Shown: positions 10,961 to 22,813, counted from the stretch's first letter. The stretch is DNA of 64,000 bases from Eleusine coracana subsp. coracana (GCA_032690845.1 CM064428.1:20372001-20436000), one strand, 5' to 3'. Notes: generated by a model from the sequence alone, not told the origin. Numbers and translations: made by a program.

Positions 10961-12006
10961 GTTCTTAGCAAAATGGCCGGTACGACCACAGTTATAGCAT
11001 GGGTAGCTGCTTCCATGATCAGCCGACTGTGGGGCACGAGCATTCTGGTTTCCTTGCTGCAGATATGGTGCACGGTATTGATTGTTCTACTATTGGTACG
11101 GTGCACAAGGTTGGAAGTTCTATTGCTGTGGTGGCCTCGAGTAGTTCTGGCCAAACTGTCGATGGTACTGTTGTTGCGGAGACGTCCAAAAACGTTGTCC
11201 GGTAGGTGAAGTGTAAATCAGGAAATGCTTCGCCTGTGGGGCAGCAGAGGCACTAGCAGGGGCCTTTCTCTTGCGATATTCTTCTTCAACTTGGCGCATG
11301 GCGCCTTCCTGGACAATAGTAGCATTGACCAGGTCATTGTACGTGCCGGTTGTCTGGCAAGTCAGACGCTCCTTGAGTGTGGCATTCATACCACGCAAGA
11401 ATGCATATCTTTTCTTTTCCTTAGTGTTAACGTATTTAGTGGCATACTGAGCAAGGTGATTGAAAACCTCAGAATATTGGAGGACATTCCTCCCTCCTTG
11501 TTTGAGATCCATGAATTCCTGGAATTTCCTCTGCATGAGGCCAGTGGGGATGAAATAAGCATGGAATGCAGCCTTGAACTCCTTCCATTCGGTGCGGTGC
11601 CCAACGAGTAGAGAAGCTTCATAGTTGGCCTACCACGCACTAGCAGAGCCCTGAAGTTGTTGGGCGGCGAACAACACCTTCTGGTGCTCGGTGCATTCTA
11701 GCAGACTGAATTTGGACTCAATCTGACGCAACCAGTGATCGGCGTCCAGCAGCTCTTTGGCATGCTCGAATGTTGGCGGATGAGTACCCAGAAAATCTGA
11801 GTAAGTGCTCTGTCAGGGCTGGTTGTTGTTGTTGCGATTGCCTCCATGTCCAGCCAGATGGGACGCAATATCTACCAGCCGACGAAGCAACTCAGAGTCG
11901 TTTTGCTGCCGGTTGAGTGCAGCAGCCAATACCTCAGCTAGTGAGGGCTCAGTATTAGCTCCTTGCTAAGAGCTCTCAGGATCATCCTGATTCCGAGTTC
12001 GCACCA
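10855..12006 (-). pseudogene. gag: Element B gag
   Basis: Starts MVRTRNQDDPESS with ATG at 12006-12004. Stops follow after ESS and after NNNNQP, both explainable as CAG/CAA decay. Core capsid sequence: HPPTFEHAKELLDADHWL, then GHRTEWKEFKAAFHAYF, LMQRKFQEFMDLKQG and YSEVFNHLAQYATKYV. The C-terminal part carries a zinc knuckle (CYNCGRTGHFAKNC, about 10960-11010) and an Asn run from a gtt/aac repeat (10918-10941). Gag forms the cytoplasmic particle and binds element RNA. Several breaks, so pseudogene. Confidence 0.87.
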
Positions 12007-12291
12007 TGCTGCAATTTATACAGTTGCACATTAGTTATTTCTCAAAATAATCCATAAAAACACATGTGCAAGAATATAAATTTGCAAGAGGCACGAATAA
12101 AATTTCAGAAGTGACAATTATCTCAATTAATGCAATTCAGACTACATGGTTGTTAAAAGGACATCATCACACAATTTCTTACACATATGTGCCAACGCCT
12201 AGCTATGGTATTGCGAACACATTATGCAAGATTCACACTCCTACATCGAACTAGGGATACATATACCGTACACAGGGGTGTAGCGAGCCAT

Positions 12292-13165
12292 CTACTCCTG
12301 GTCTATATCTTCTGACTCTTCTGGTTCTTCCAGTTCCATAGGCTCTTCTGGTTCCTCCAGATCCATCATTTGCACATCATTAATACTGGCAGGTGCCATC
12401 TCTACATCCTCTTGTTCTCCATACTCCATGATGATCTCATCCCAATTCTCTTCAATAGGAAGGCCGGCAGCCTTGAATGCATCCAAGTCATCTTGAGCCT
12501 CAATCATGTCATGTTCAAAATCTGCTGCATCCTGCAAGGCTTGGTCACGTTCGTCTATAAATCGCATCCATCTCTTTATTCTTTGCTTGAATTTATTGGT
12601 TCAGTTCTGCAATTTCCTCATCCTTAGCTTGTTTTTCGACTTCAGAGAGTCGAAGTGCAGCATAAAACACATCCAGACGCTGGCACAAGTTTGTGCACAA
12701 GGTGAAAGCGAACAAGCCATAATACTCTATTATGGGCAGCATAGGATCATGGTGGCGATGGTTTGGATCAAAGATGAAATCCACATGCCTAATCCACTCA
12801 AAATCTATCACACCATTGATGAGAACCAAGGCGACGGGTGTTCCAGCAACATCATGCTTGTGGTCTTCACAGAATCGAGTGAGTGCCTTGAAAGCAGCAA
12901 CATTCTAAGTGGAAGGCAAATCTGTCCCAGTGATGCTAATAGTCCTGGATTCCTATGCGGGAGTGACCGAGTAGTTGGCGGGAACTGCCACATGGATGAC
13001 ACATGAGGGAACTCCATGCTCCTCAAATTCCTTGCCAACATAAGTGGGAGGAATGTGATATCCGAATCTCTGGAGAACTCTCCAAAACAGATGAACCATC
13101 CCAGTGAATTCCAGACCGTCGGTGATCTCCCAACCCGGTGGTGGTTGGTTGTTGTTTTCAGCCAT
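12292..13165 (-). pseudogene. Element B ORF0, extra protein upstream of gag
   Basis: Begins MAENNNQPPPGWEI at 13165 and runs about 290 codons to an acidic C-terminus (MDLEEPEEPMELEEPEESE) at 12292. N-terminal part: MVHLFWRVLQRFGYHIPP, GVPSCVIHVAVPA. Middle: IDFEWIRHVDFIFDPNHRHH. A short coiled coil follows (LRLSEVEKQAKDEEIAEL). Stops occur near 12955 and 12905 and a frameshift near 12580. A related ORF is in element H (62301-62595). RIRE3/RIRE8 of rice are known to have an ORF before gag; its function is unknown. I recognise no catalytic motif. Confidence 0.7.
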
Positions 13166-14492
13166 CTATAAGGAAAGTAATTTGATTGAGTCAAACCTTC
13201 CTTACAGTAAAAATGTATTTCACATAAAGTGCTATGAAGTACTGAGACAAAGTTTTAGTTTATATTTTCCAGTCTCAAGGGGCAATAATACGGCAATGGA
13301 TTTTAAAACAGATTCTATCTTGACTGTACAACAGTCAGAAAAGTGAGTATTTCGATTAGAAGACAAGGTCTTCAAAATTGGGGCTTGGAACCATGTTATA
13401 GTAGACTTTCATAGCTTTCCAGATTGTATTTACTCTCTCAAAAATTCCAGGTAAATCTGGTCTTATGAATTTTTGCAAATTCAGGTTAGCTGATTCTGTT
13501 TCTGGATGATAGGGGCTTAGTGTTTTGGCTCTACTGGACAGAGGAAAACTAATAAAATTATGAAACTTATTGGAGATGAAAGTAGACTTCAAGGGATTTC
13601 CAGATTGGGTTCAAACACCTAAAATTACGAAGTACAACTCCAGTTATGAAATTTTTAAGTTCAGGGTTATGCTGGAAACAGTGTGTTGGCAGATTATACT
13701 TGCTCTCTGTTTCTGAGGTTGTTACTGTTATGATACATAATTAAATTAAACATTGGGGAACAGAGGGTGTTTAGACCCTTCTAAAAAGTATTTATATGCC
13801 TTATTTGGTTGAGTAATTTAATAACTATGAATTTTTGAAGTTGACAGCAAAAAACAGGACAGATTCTTATTAACTTAGCAATTGGACTTGTATTTTGAAT
13901 TTTTATGATCAACAAGCTTAGAAATTTTGTATCCAGAGGTTGGTGAGAAAGATGAAAACAAAATTTTAGTTTAGTTAAAAAGGTATGCATGATGCAAAAT
14001 TTCCATTTATTAACCTATCGTTCCTCTCAACACAACACATAATTCACCGATACTTAGCGGCACGAATATTTGGTGATGACCCGCACTCAATACGTAAGTT
14101 ATTCTAAATGTTATACTAACAGCGTTAGTGTACCTGCAGAAGATCCATTGCAGAAATAATATATCAAATTCAAAAGGAACTATGAAAATAAGCACAGTTC
14201 TACTAGTAACGATCCATGGAAAAGGATCGCCCCGTGATAAGTCACGAGCCAATAGTGTCTCGTATCAGTCTGCGAGCACGTGTCGAGCACAGACACCGAT
14301 ATCACATGTGTCGGTTAAGCACATACGTATCTTTGTTTGAAGAAGCTGTAGATGCAAGTATTATAAACAATCATAACCTAGGTTAGCTTTGTCACCACCT
14401 TATTATCTATAGGGGCAATACTAATGTATCCTCACACATAACATCGTAGTTTTAAAAAAATATGATTTATTTGTTGTATTATCATGGACCAT
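13166..14492 (-). other. Element B leader between PBS and ORF0
   Basis: AT-rich, no supported coding sequence. Parts match the leader of element H (61362-62300), for example the block with gatccatggaaaaggatcgcc (14211-14231) and its reverse complement near 61612. It includes the region around 14010-14340 where tcacgagccaata and cgagcacagacaccgat recur in H. It probably holds the packaging signal and the transcript start of ORF0. Confidence 0.65.
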
Positions 14493-14505
14493 GACCCTGA
14501 TACCA
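14493..14505 (-). promoter_or_regulatory. Element B primer binding site
   Basis: Minus strand reads TGGTATCAGGGTC two bases after the LTR end, a one-base variant of the initiator tRNA-Met PBS TGGTATCAGAGC. It fixes the end of the 5' LTR. Confidence 0.85.
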
Positions 14506-14507
14506 GC

Positions 14508-17500
14508 TATAGCGCCCCTTCCCGAAGGATCGAGGTCCCGAAGGTGCTGATAACACAGACACTTGATAATACAACATTGATTCAAATTTAAGTTGAATAT
14601 TACATCATTAAGTGATCACAGTGCAGCGGAATAATACAAGTTCATAATGTTTTGAAAATAGTAGAAGCAATAACGTTAAGAACTACGAGCTCGACGATAC
14701 AACACAGTAACGATTCATGCCCGAAGAACCATCACTCTAGCAGCACGCAACATCACTGCGGCAGCAAGTCGGACTCCCAGTGGGCAGTCCAACCCTCAGG
14801 GACTTGCATGTCCCAAGGCATCATATCTACATGTAATTCTATTTCTTCATTACCTGAAAAACAACAGTGGCACAAAGCCTGAGTACTAATTACTCAGCAA
14901 GACTTACCCGTCGGACACCTAGACATGCAAAGGCTCTAATAGGTGGCTTGTTTGAAAAGACTCGCACTAAGCAACCTATTAGTTCTATCATGTTTTATTT
15001 GTCAATTTAAATGGGTTGAGCTGAAATGTAACTTTAGTTGCAACAATAGGATAATAAAACAATGCATAAAGTAAGTACAACATAAGAGCAATAATAATAA
15101 TAATCAACAATATGCAATAATAACATCATAATCAATTTCCAGGTATCATGTGTAACTACGTGACGACTCAGTGACCAAGCGGTACTCATTACTGTGAGGG
15201 ACAGCAATTACAATTGATTTACACCAGTTAGGAAAACCCGAAATACATGACACATACGCATCAATTAAGGTCGTATATGGCAATCTTTCACAAGAAAACC
15301 ACCCACACCTTGGACCGGGTGTGGTGACGTCGAGTGGGCATGTCGTTCTGCCAACAGTACTTCATGGTATGAAATGCCCACTCCAGCAGCAGGAGGATCA
15401 AAGACCAACGCACCTTAACCGACCTCAATGCATGTGACCTTTAATGCTACCTCGGTTTACTAGTGCCCATCAATTAGCATGCATTCGGTACTGTTCAATA
15501 CTTGATCTAGGGGCCGACCACGGACGGGTCCTAGGTTCGACAAGGTAGGGCTACTGCAGTCAGCATCCATGTGTTGCTGCAAACCTACACATGCATCATC
15601 CCTGCCCGGTCATAACATCAAAAGTAAACTTCTTTTAATAATTCCCATTCCAGTGGTCAAGTTCATTCCTTAGTAATAATAATATCTAGCAAGACTAGTA
15701 ATTACTAAGCATTGCATCATAATACTGATTCTACCAAAGTTCGAAAGACAGTAGCATAGGTCATTTGGATATCATGCAAGATGGGTTTCAATCAACTCCT
15801 ATGACCTAATGCAAAAATAATCATAGACACTAGTAATGATATAAACTAGCAAAATTTTATAAAACGGTGAATGCAAACCGGGGCTTGCCTGGATCAATGT
15901 TAGTGCTAGCAACTACTACTTCTTGCTCTTGAGGGTCAACGTCCTTCTGAAAGTCCTCTTCTTGCTCCTGATTGTCGTTACTTATATGATGGAATTGAGT
16001 TAACGACATTATCGGAATACCGTTTTATGCAATGATATGATGCATGCAAGCACATTTGTGTTTTAATGTCAATTAAATTATTATTATGTTCTTGAAGCCA
16101 TATGCTTCAGAGAAGTGGGGTTGTTATTTAAATTGTTAAGTATATATATTCTCTGTGCAACTAAATAGAGTAAATGAGTGATATGAGCAATTAAATTAAT
16201 TAATATAGTAAATTTATGTTTCTGGACATGTGTGATTTACTGTGGACAGAGGCTTATATGAGTGATTTTTATGCCAAGTGGCATGGGCAAATTATTTACA
16301 GAATAATTACTAGAATTAATCTAAGCAAACATACTAAATAAATTCCAGATCCTAAAATAATTCATATTTTACCAAACCAAAAATTGTGGTGGTAGATAAT
16401 CATGTTTTTACTAATCATGCCAAAAATCAGGATTTAATTTCATTCCTAGAATTTCGGGTTAATTATTTAGTGTTTTCACAATTTAATGCATTATTAAAAA
16501 TACATTTACAGAGACAGTGGTTTATCATTTTACTAAAACAGATCACCTCAAGATGAACCTAACAAAATTTGTTTGAGCCACAATGGATTTGAATTCGATT
16601 TACTATGGTTTTTCAAAGGTTTAAGTATTTCTCTAGCTTTATCTAGTATTTCTTGTTTTAGGGGAGTGCGAGGTAGATGACACGTTAGTGACACACAGGC
16701 ACCAGCTCAGCGCCACGCAGGCGGCCAGTTGGATGCCAGTGTGCACGGGGGGGGGGGGGGGGGGGGGGTTCAGCGGCGGAGGCTCGCCGGAGCTCAGTCA
16801 AAGCTCGTCGCAGGCGTCTATGCGCGAGGAAAACTCGCTGTGGGAGCAAGGATTTGATGCGCACGACGAGGCGGAGAGATTGGTGGAGTTCATGAGGATG
16901 GTGGCTCATCGAGAGGTGGTCGTCATTGTTGAGCGGCGGAAGGGGGTCTTCGGCGGCGTCACGGGAACGGTAGGGAGCACCAAATCCGTCGCGGTCAAGT
17001 CCTAGAGCTTCGCGGTGACAGGGCGACCATTGGCATCGAGTTCGCTAGCGTCGAGGAGGGCCGGAGGGTGGAGCTCACCGTGGAGGCAGTGCTGGTCAGC
17101 CAGAAATAGGGCAGCGGTGGGGGACAAATCAGAACGCCGTCGACTCCGGTGGAGGAAACAAAGGGGAAATGGGTCAGGGAAACGCGTAGATGGGTTGCGC
17201 GCACGGGAGAAGTGGAAGGAGGGGACGAGGCTTACCAGGGGCAGGGAATTTTGGCCCACGGCAGAGGAGCTCACCGGAGTCGCTCGTTCTGATCTTTTTC
17301 TTGATTTAGCAAATGCGCGCGAGGGTTTGGTCCAGTGGAGGCATGGGAAGGTGTAGGAGGACGAGGCGTGCTCATTGTGCTTTTGGCTCGGTTCGGGAGG
17401 CAGTAGGAGAGCAGGACTCAAGCTCGAGCTGGCTCGGTGAGGGGAGGAAATGGGGAGGGCAGAGACCAGCGTTGAAGTGAGAGAGCTTCGGAGGGGGTCG

Positions 17501-18283
17501 CGGGTGCGCCTTCAAGTTGCGTAGAGGGGGGTGAGGTGGTTGGAGACCGAGAGCGAGAAGGGGGGAGGAATTGAAGTCGTCGGCTGGTCATGTCAATGGC
17601 GTGCAGAGATAAAAGGGAGAAGAGAAAGCCGTTGGCTTGGCGAGCGGCTGGGCAGAGGAGATGGGACAACATGGTGAGGCAGAGGGGGGGGGGGGGGGTC
17701 AGGCGTGCTGTAGCACGAGGAGTCCCGAGGTGGGGAGTTGGCGTGCTGAGGAGAGGAAGGCATCGGCAGGGGCGAAGGCTCTGTGCCAGTGAGAGGAGGA
17801 AGAAAAGAAATTTTTCTCTAAACCCCCTGAACTATTTGATTTCTTGCAAACAGGTCCTTGGTCAAAGATATTTCCGAATAAAATAGCTAGGAACTTCCTC
17901 ATAAATTGGGATTTTGCACATAGGTCCTTAGTGATATTCCTGGTGGGACCCATTTGATCAGAAAAGTTATAATTATTTTATAATTAATTCCCCATTGTGA
18001 AAGATTTCTATGCTTTAATTAATTATGTGGGGTATTTCCACAAATGGTAAAATGCTCATGAAATTCATAAAATTCCATTTTATTATTACCAATATAATTA
18101 TGAATTTATTTAGCATATGTTATATAATAAATTTTTATTTGCCTCACAAAATGGTTGCAAGGTTTTTAATTTCCTGGGATAAATTTAAATAATTGGAGTG
18201 AGGCTTTATTATTTCATGCTATATTATTCATGATTTGTGCTCTTCATGTTTGTTAAATAGAAGTGAGACACCGGGGTGTCACA
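14508..18283 (-). repeat. Element B 5' LTR (3.8 kb)
   Basis: Minus-strand start TGTGACACCCCGGTGTCTCAC at 18283; end ggggcgctata at 14508, where element H has the intact ...gccaca, so the terminal CA has decayed. Length 3776 bp against 2265 bp in H. About 1.47 kb (roughly 15025-16500) is absent from the H LTR. A GC-rich core at about 16680-17790 contrasts with AT-rich flanks; it contains G runs of 22 (16747-16768) and 15 (17684-17698). Small ORFs in the core are not supported as genes. Flank 18284-18288 (atatt) is the expected TSD. Confidence 0.85.
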
Positions 18284-19475
18284 ATATTGTCCAATTTGTG
18301 ATGATAACTTAGTACCAATCTTTTCATAAATATATTTTCATGTTGTGAACTTTGGAATATATTCTATTCAAAATCCTTACCTACCAATGCCATAATTAGA
18401 GCAATTCTCATGAACCTTTGATTTGTAGATAAACATTAAATTGATGGTTGAGTTTGGTTAGGATTTAATTCTTTTTGGTATGAACTTTACTAAGATGGCA
18501 AATCATTGTGTATCTTTTTCTAGCCTTGAATTACTCATGCAAAAATTCAATTCCGCTGAGTATCCTACCATAAACCTAAAATATCTTGTTGAGTATTATT
18601 CCTTGACCACATCCTATATTTCTGGCTATATTTAATTCTTGAATAAATCTTGAAGCCAGACGAATCAAATACCAGCAAATGTTGGTGAATTTGGGTTGAG
18701 AGCCGATCGGCGCACCCTGAACCGATCGGTGCTGTAGAGAGCAAAATAAAAAAAAAGGGAGAAACAAAAAGTGGTAAAAAAAAGGCTCTGCTATTTGCTA
18801 AGGGACCAAGAAAATTTTAAGTGTCGGGGGATGGTATATGACATGCTTATTCTCATTCTAATATAGCCATGAATCATTCCAACCACGTGCAATCTGATAA
18901 TGGGAGTTCTTTTTCTTCCAAGATCAAATCTTTGCTATGCGCATGTACACATATCCCAATTGTGAGGCCTTTCTTAAAATTTTTCTTTCTTAATAGCCAT
19001 CTTGATAAGTTTCTATAATTCCAACGAAGAATAATCTCCTAGCTTTATGATAGATTGTTGATTTATGTTTGCAATCCTGGAATTACCTCACCTAGCTACT
19101 CATATAAGCCTTACATAAATATTATTTGATCATTATGATGTAGAATATAGGTTGAGTAATTTGAAAGATGAGTTGTTGCCTCGGATTATTTGGAAGATAG
19201 ATTCTTTATATTCACAACAATCTTTTAAGTGATTTACATGTGTGGAAAAGTTATAATTTGTGAGTTGGACATGATTTGTTGCTGTGGGGAGAAACTGTAA
19301 GCTTTATGCCCATATTTGAACTATTTTGCTGAATACCAATATGAAATATACCACAATAGAACAATGCTCAATATTTGCTGATTTGAGATATCTTTTATGA
19401 TAGAAAGAGTATGTTCTTTAATTTTTCTTTTTTTTACTTTACTCAGGACGAGCAAAGGTTTAAGTGTGGGGGAAC
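18284..19475 (+). other. Element I 3' untranslated region, no gene
   Basis: AT-rich, no ORF of note. Two palindromic motifs, agccgatcggcgc (18701) and accgatcggtgc (18721), match the motif repeated in the following LTR. It ends in the PPT (taagtgtgggggaac) at 19461-19475. Confidence 0.6.
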
Positions 19476-20979
19476 TGTTGGCACTCCCCAAGTGCCCCTT
19501 TTATATGTGAATATTACCCCAATTAGAGCATAATTGATACTAATTTAGGCCATTTACCTATGATATTGTCTATATATTTGTATATGCGTTGTTTTGGAGT
19601 TTTATTGTAGATACAGGTAAAATTGGTGATTAAAGTGATGCTGGAGAGGACAGGAATCCAGAACCGATGAAAAGCACTAAAGAAGCCTAGTGCGCCGATC
19701 GACGCAGTCCATGAGCCAGTTAGTGCAAGGGTGTTTTGGCCAACAAAAGTGACCGAGGCCCATTCCACATGTTTATGGAAGTTTATCTGTGCAAGACACT
19801 TGAAGATATTTGCCTAGAAGATTTATAGAACTTCAAGATCTCGACATACAGTACAAGACTTCATCTCAAAGGAAAAGGCCCACATGGCAGCTGTGGAAGA
19901 CAGAGGAACCGACTCGGAGAAGAAACCAGGGAAGACATGGCTTGTGCCAATCGGCGCAATCCTGCGCCGATCAGCGCAACTGCCTTATTTGCTAGACACG
20001 GAGTCCTTTATGAGTGGAACCTCTATAAATACTTGTAAACCCTGGTCACGACAAAGGGCAGCAGAGGCGACAGAGGGACAACAGATCCGTGAGTTAGAGC
20101 CACCGGGGCTTGCCCCATTAGAATAGTTCTCTAGTTGAGTTTCAAGAACCATTGGTGCTAAGAGTTGATCCGTCAAGGATGATTGAATATGTTGATGAAT
20201 CTTACTCTATGTATCTCGACGGGGATGAATCTTACTCTATGTATCTCAAGGATGATTGAATATGTTGATGATGGTTTTGGTGATTTGTCTATCTTGATTC
20301 TATAATCATGCATATGCTTATTGCAATTGCTTAGTTCTAGGCTAAGTAAGTAGATATTATCTTGATCGTGGTGATTAGGATAGTATTCAAGCATTGCATT
20401 GATTATGGTTGCTTGATGATGCTAGTAGTGTGGTTTAGCGGTGACATCACTAAGTCTGCGCAACACTATTGGATAGTTGAGTAGGGTAAGATACTCGTGC
20501 GATTAAGGGTTTCCTCTCGGCAGCGATAAATCAGGAGCCACTCGGAAAGCAGGGTGGTCTTATTCATTATAGGTTTTCATTGATCCATGTAATTACTCAT
20601 TATGATGCTATTTAATTAGACTTTTCGGTTACGATCTCACTAGTAGATATCTGGCTACTCACTTAACAGCATAGGCTTACAAGGTATCTGGCGCACTTTG
20701 GCTTAGATTTACTAGTGTGCCGATCGGCTCAACGCCTGCGCCGATCGGCGCAATGATAGATTTATTGTCTGGAGCACCTTTGCGTTGGCCACTCTCCCCT
20801 CATGCAACCTGAATTCGACAGTAGCTTTGATTAGATCTTTTACTGTTAACTTTGTTTAATTACCCCTAAGGTCCCTGTGGATTCGATAAACCTTGGAATA
20901 CTCAATTCAAGGGAAAAAGTGCTACAATCGTACACCATCCTCTTGTGGTATATAAGTGGGTGTGTAGTTATGACCAACA
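19476..20979 (+). repeat. Element I 3' LTR
   Basis: Starts TGTTGG after the PPT and ends CCAACA, a perfect 6-bp inverted end; 1504 bp. TATA-like tataaat at 20024-20030. Copies of the palindrome GCCGATCGGCGCA occur near 19691, 19947, 19962, 20719 and 20738. Confidence 0.8.
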
Positions 20980-21041
20980 TAACACTCCCCACCTGTCCCG
21001 GCATCCTTACTCAAGGTGGTGAAGCCTCAAAGATGAGTACG

Positions 21042-21055
21042 TGGCTCTGATACCA
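21042..21055 (-). promoter_or_regulatory. Element J primer binding site
   Basis: Minus strand TGGTATCAGAGCCA, a perfect match to the initiator tRNA-Met type PBS; it marks the LTR/leader border. Confidence 0.88.
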
Positions 21056-21925
21056 CTTATAAGGATCAAAGGCGTACCGAGAGCCGGGGGGGGGGGGGGG
21101 AATCGGTAAGCCGCTCATGAATCCAAATACTTCAATTCACACTACTTGATCCTAGCAATCATTGCAACCTATGCAATTCTAGTAGGCCAGGACCCTACAC
21201 ATGCTAGTGTTTATGACGAGTACATAATGTGGAAGCTAAACACACTAGCCTATGCAAGCCACAAGTCACCCTATCAACTATAGCACACAAATGTGAAATA
21301 GTACAGAGGGGATCAAGGAATGCTCATGATTTTCTCCCGAGGTCTCGGAAGGATGGCGCCTTCCCCTACTCCTCGTTGGACCACTCCTACCGGGGTTCCG
21401 GCCCCTCCCGTTACCAAGTGGATTTCTCTCCCATGAGCCCGCAATCACTCCAGGAGTGAAGACATGGTGTGCATCACCACTGCCGCCAAGGCACAAGCTC
21501 GCCTCCCTCGAGAACTTGCCGGACTCCTCGAGCCGACAGGGGCGCTCGCTCGCGATGCCCCTTTCAACGACGGGCTCAAACCGTGTACAAACGTGTGACG
21601 GCCTTCACAATCAATCATGATAGGCTCGATCACCGACACCTAACCGGTCTAGGTCCCACCATAGACCAAGAGCAACAATCTAGATCACACCCTCAAGGAC
21701 ACCCTAGCCTTAGATGCACAAGATGCTCAACTTACTCTCCACTAGCACTCTCAAGATATGAATGCATCTCCTCCTAGTGCTCTCCTCTTTTCCTCTTGGA
21801 CCTTACCAAATGCTCTCAGGTATTCCACTGGCTAAGATAGGTCACAAAGACCCCAACAATGAAGTTATATACGCTCCCAACCTCAAACTAGTCGTTGCTC
21901 CATGAAATTAGCATTCAGGGCCTAT

Positions 21926-22140
21926 TGACCGGACTGTCCGGTCACTGCCTGACTGGACCGTCCGGTCACTGCAATCCCAAGCCCCAACGGCTCTGCCCTG
22001 CTGAAATCCTGTACTAGCCGGACCGTCCGGTCCATTTCTCTCCAGTCCAGAAACATTTTGACACTTGCTTCCACGCTGCCCAAATCCCTCTCCTACTGAC
22101 CGGACTGTCCGGTCACTAGATCAGACCGTCCGGTCACTAG
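21926..22140. repeat. Palindrome array in element J LTR (ACCGGACTGTCCGGT type)
   Basis: Five near-perfect palindromes: about 21927, 21953, 22019, 22098 and 22122, each followed by cact or cca. Further degenerate copies lie in 22205-22250. Each copy could fold into a hairpin in RNA or bind a dimeric protein. Palindromic LTR repeats of this kind are known from Sireviruses. Confidence 0.85.
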
Positions 22141-22524
22141 GACTTCCTAGACTTGGAAGTTTCCTCGCTGCTCCTTTAGTCTAGGGACAAAACCTCTTAG
22201 TGACCATTCAGTCCGGACACCACTGACCCCTCTATCCAGTCACTTCGTCCAGAAGTTGAAACTCCTCATCCTCGCTTGACTTTGTTTTCCGGCTTCTCCG
22301 AACAACTCCTTGGCTTCACCACTGTCAACTAGTGCCTGTGATTTCACAAAGTAACCTTGCACATCACCGACTAGACATGATCTAAGAGAATGACCCAGAC
22401 CCCCTTGATAGTACGCGTTTTCCTATGGACTCAAAGACCTAACAACTAGATAAGTGTACTCAACACTTGCTCCATAGCTTGTCCTTAGCCTTGATCCATC
22501 TTCATCAACCCTTGGACTCCATCA

Positions 22525-22752
22525 AGCTAAAGAGTTGATGAAGCTATATAGAGGCATCGCCACCAGCCTTGGGACCCCCAAATTGGGTCTACGGCAGGCG
22601 GCAGGGCTTGGTGCGTCCATGACCGGCACCGGGAGCGATGCACCATCATCTAGCAGCTCTAGGGGGTAACATCGATGGGACGAACGAGGAGGTGGGTGGA
22701 AATATATGGGCTGGAGGGGGTGACAATGCTTCAGTGGGAACAAAGTCGAAGG
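22525..22752. other. Unassigned 228-bp stretch
   Basis: Lies between the J LTR and the C1 PBS. It is GC-richer than its flanks and includes a tatata at 22543-22548 and another atatat near 22709. It does not resemble the C2 LTR end, which is what should stand here. I see no gene. Confidence 0.5.
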
Positions 22753-22753
22753 T

Positions 22754-22766
22754 GGTATCAGAGCTG
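22754..22766 (+). promoter_or_regulatory. Element C1 primer binding site
   Basis: TGGTATCAGAGCT, followed by ggtttgattactagttgacctt, which is nearly the same as after the PBS of C2 (42046). Confidence 0.85.
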
Positions 22767-22813
22767 GTTTGATTACTAGTTGACCTTAACCGGCTTTATG
22801 ATCCGAAGGTGAC

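Larger units (their letters stand above)
7689..18283 (-). mobile_element. Element B: long-LTR Ty3/gypsy retrotransposon with ORF0 (interrupted by A)
   Basis: Read on the minus strand: 5' LTR 18283-14508, PBS, leader, ORF0, gag, protease, RT, RNase H, integrase, cut at 7689 where A is inserted. Very long LTRs with an extra ORF before gag are known for rice RIRE3/RIRE8, and the Gag start MVRTRNQDDPES is typical of the Tekay/Del group. Pol is close to that of element H at the right end of the window. The 3' end and 3' LTR are not in the window. Confidence 0.87.
18284..20979 (+). mobile_element. Element I: 3' part of an Athila-like Ty3/gypsy element
   Basis: Internal remnant 18284-19475 followed by a 3' LTR. 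The pre-LTR signature gacgagcaaaggtttaagtg plus a G run is typical of Athila-like elements of grasses. Element B is inserted in its internal region, so its upstream part lies outside the window. No coding sequence remains. Classification rests on the signature only. Confidence 0.68.
20980..22524 (-). mobile_element. Element J: 5' end of a copia (Sirevirus-like) element
   Basis: Minus-strand LTR 22524-21056 (start TGATGGAGTCC), then PBS TGGTATCAGAGCCA (21055-21042), then about 60 bp of leader (21041-20980), cut at the end of element I. The LTR carries an array of GACCGGACTGTCCGGTCA palindromes, a known feature of Sirevirus LTRs. It includes a run of 15 G (21086-21100). The leader matches the start of K (32928-32980) at about 84%, so J and K are one family. 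No coding sequence. Short ORFs in the LTR are chance. Confidence 0.72.

Noticed and set aside
16685..17672. ORFs on both strands in the GC-rich core of the B LTR
   Set aside because: High GC gives few stops; no motif, no agreement between B and H in frame, and low-complexity content.
21042..21055. tRNA-Met gene fragments at TGGTATCAGAGC sites
   Set aside because: Only 12-14 bases match, as expected for retroelement primer binding sites; no cloverleaf around them.
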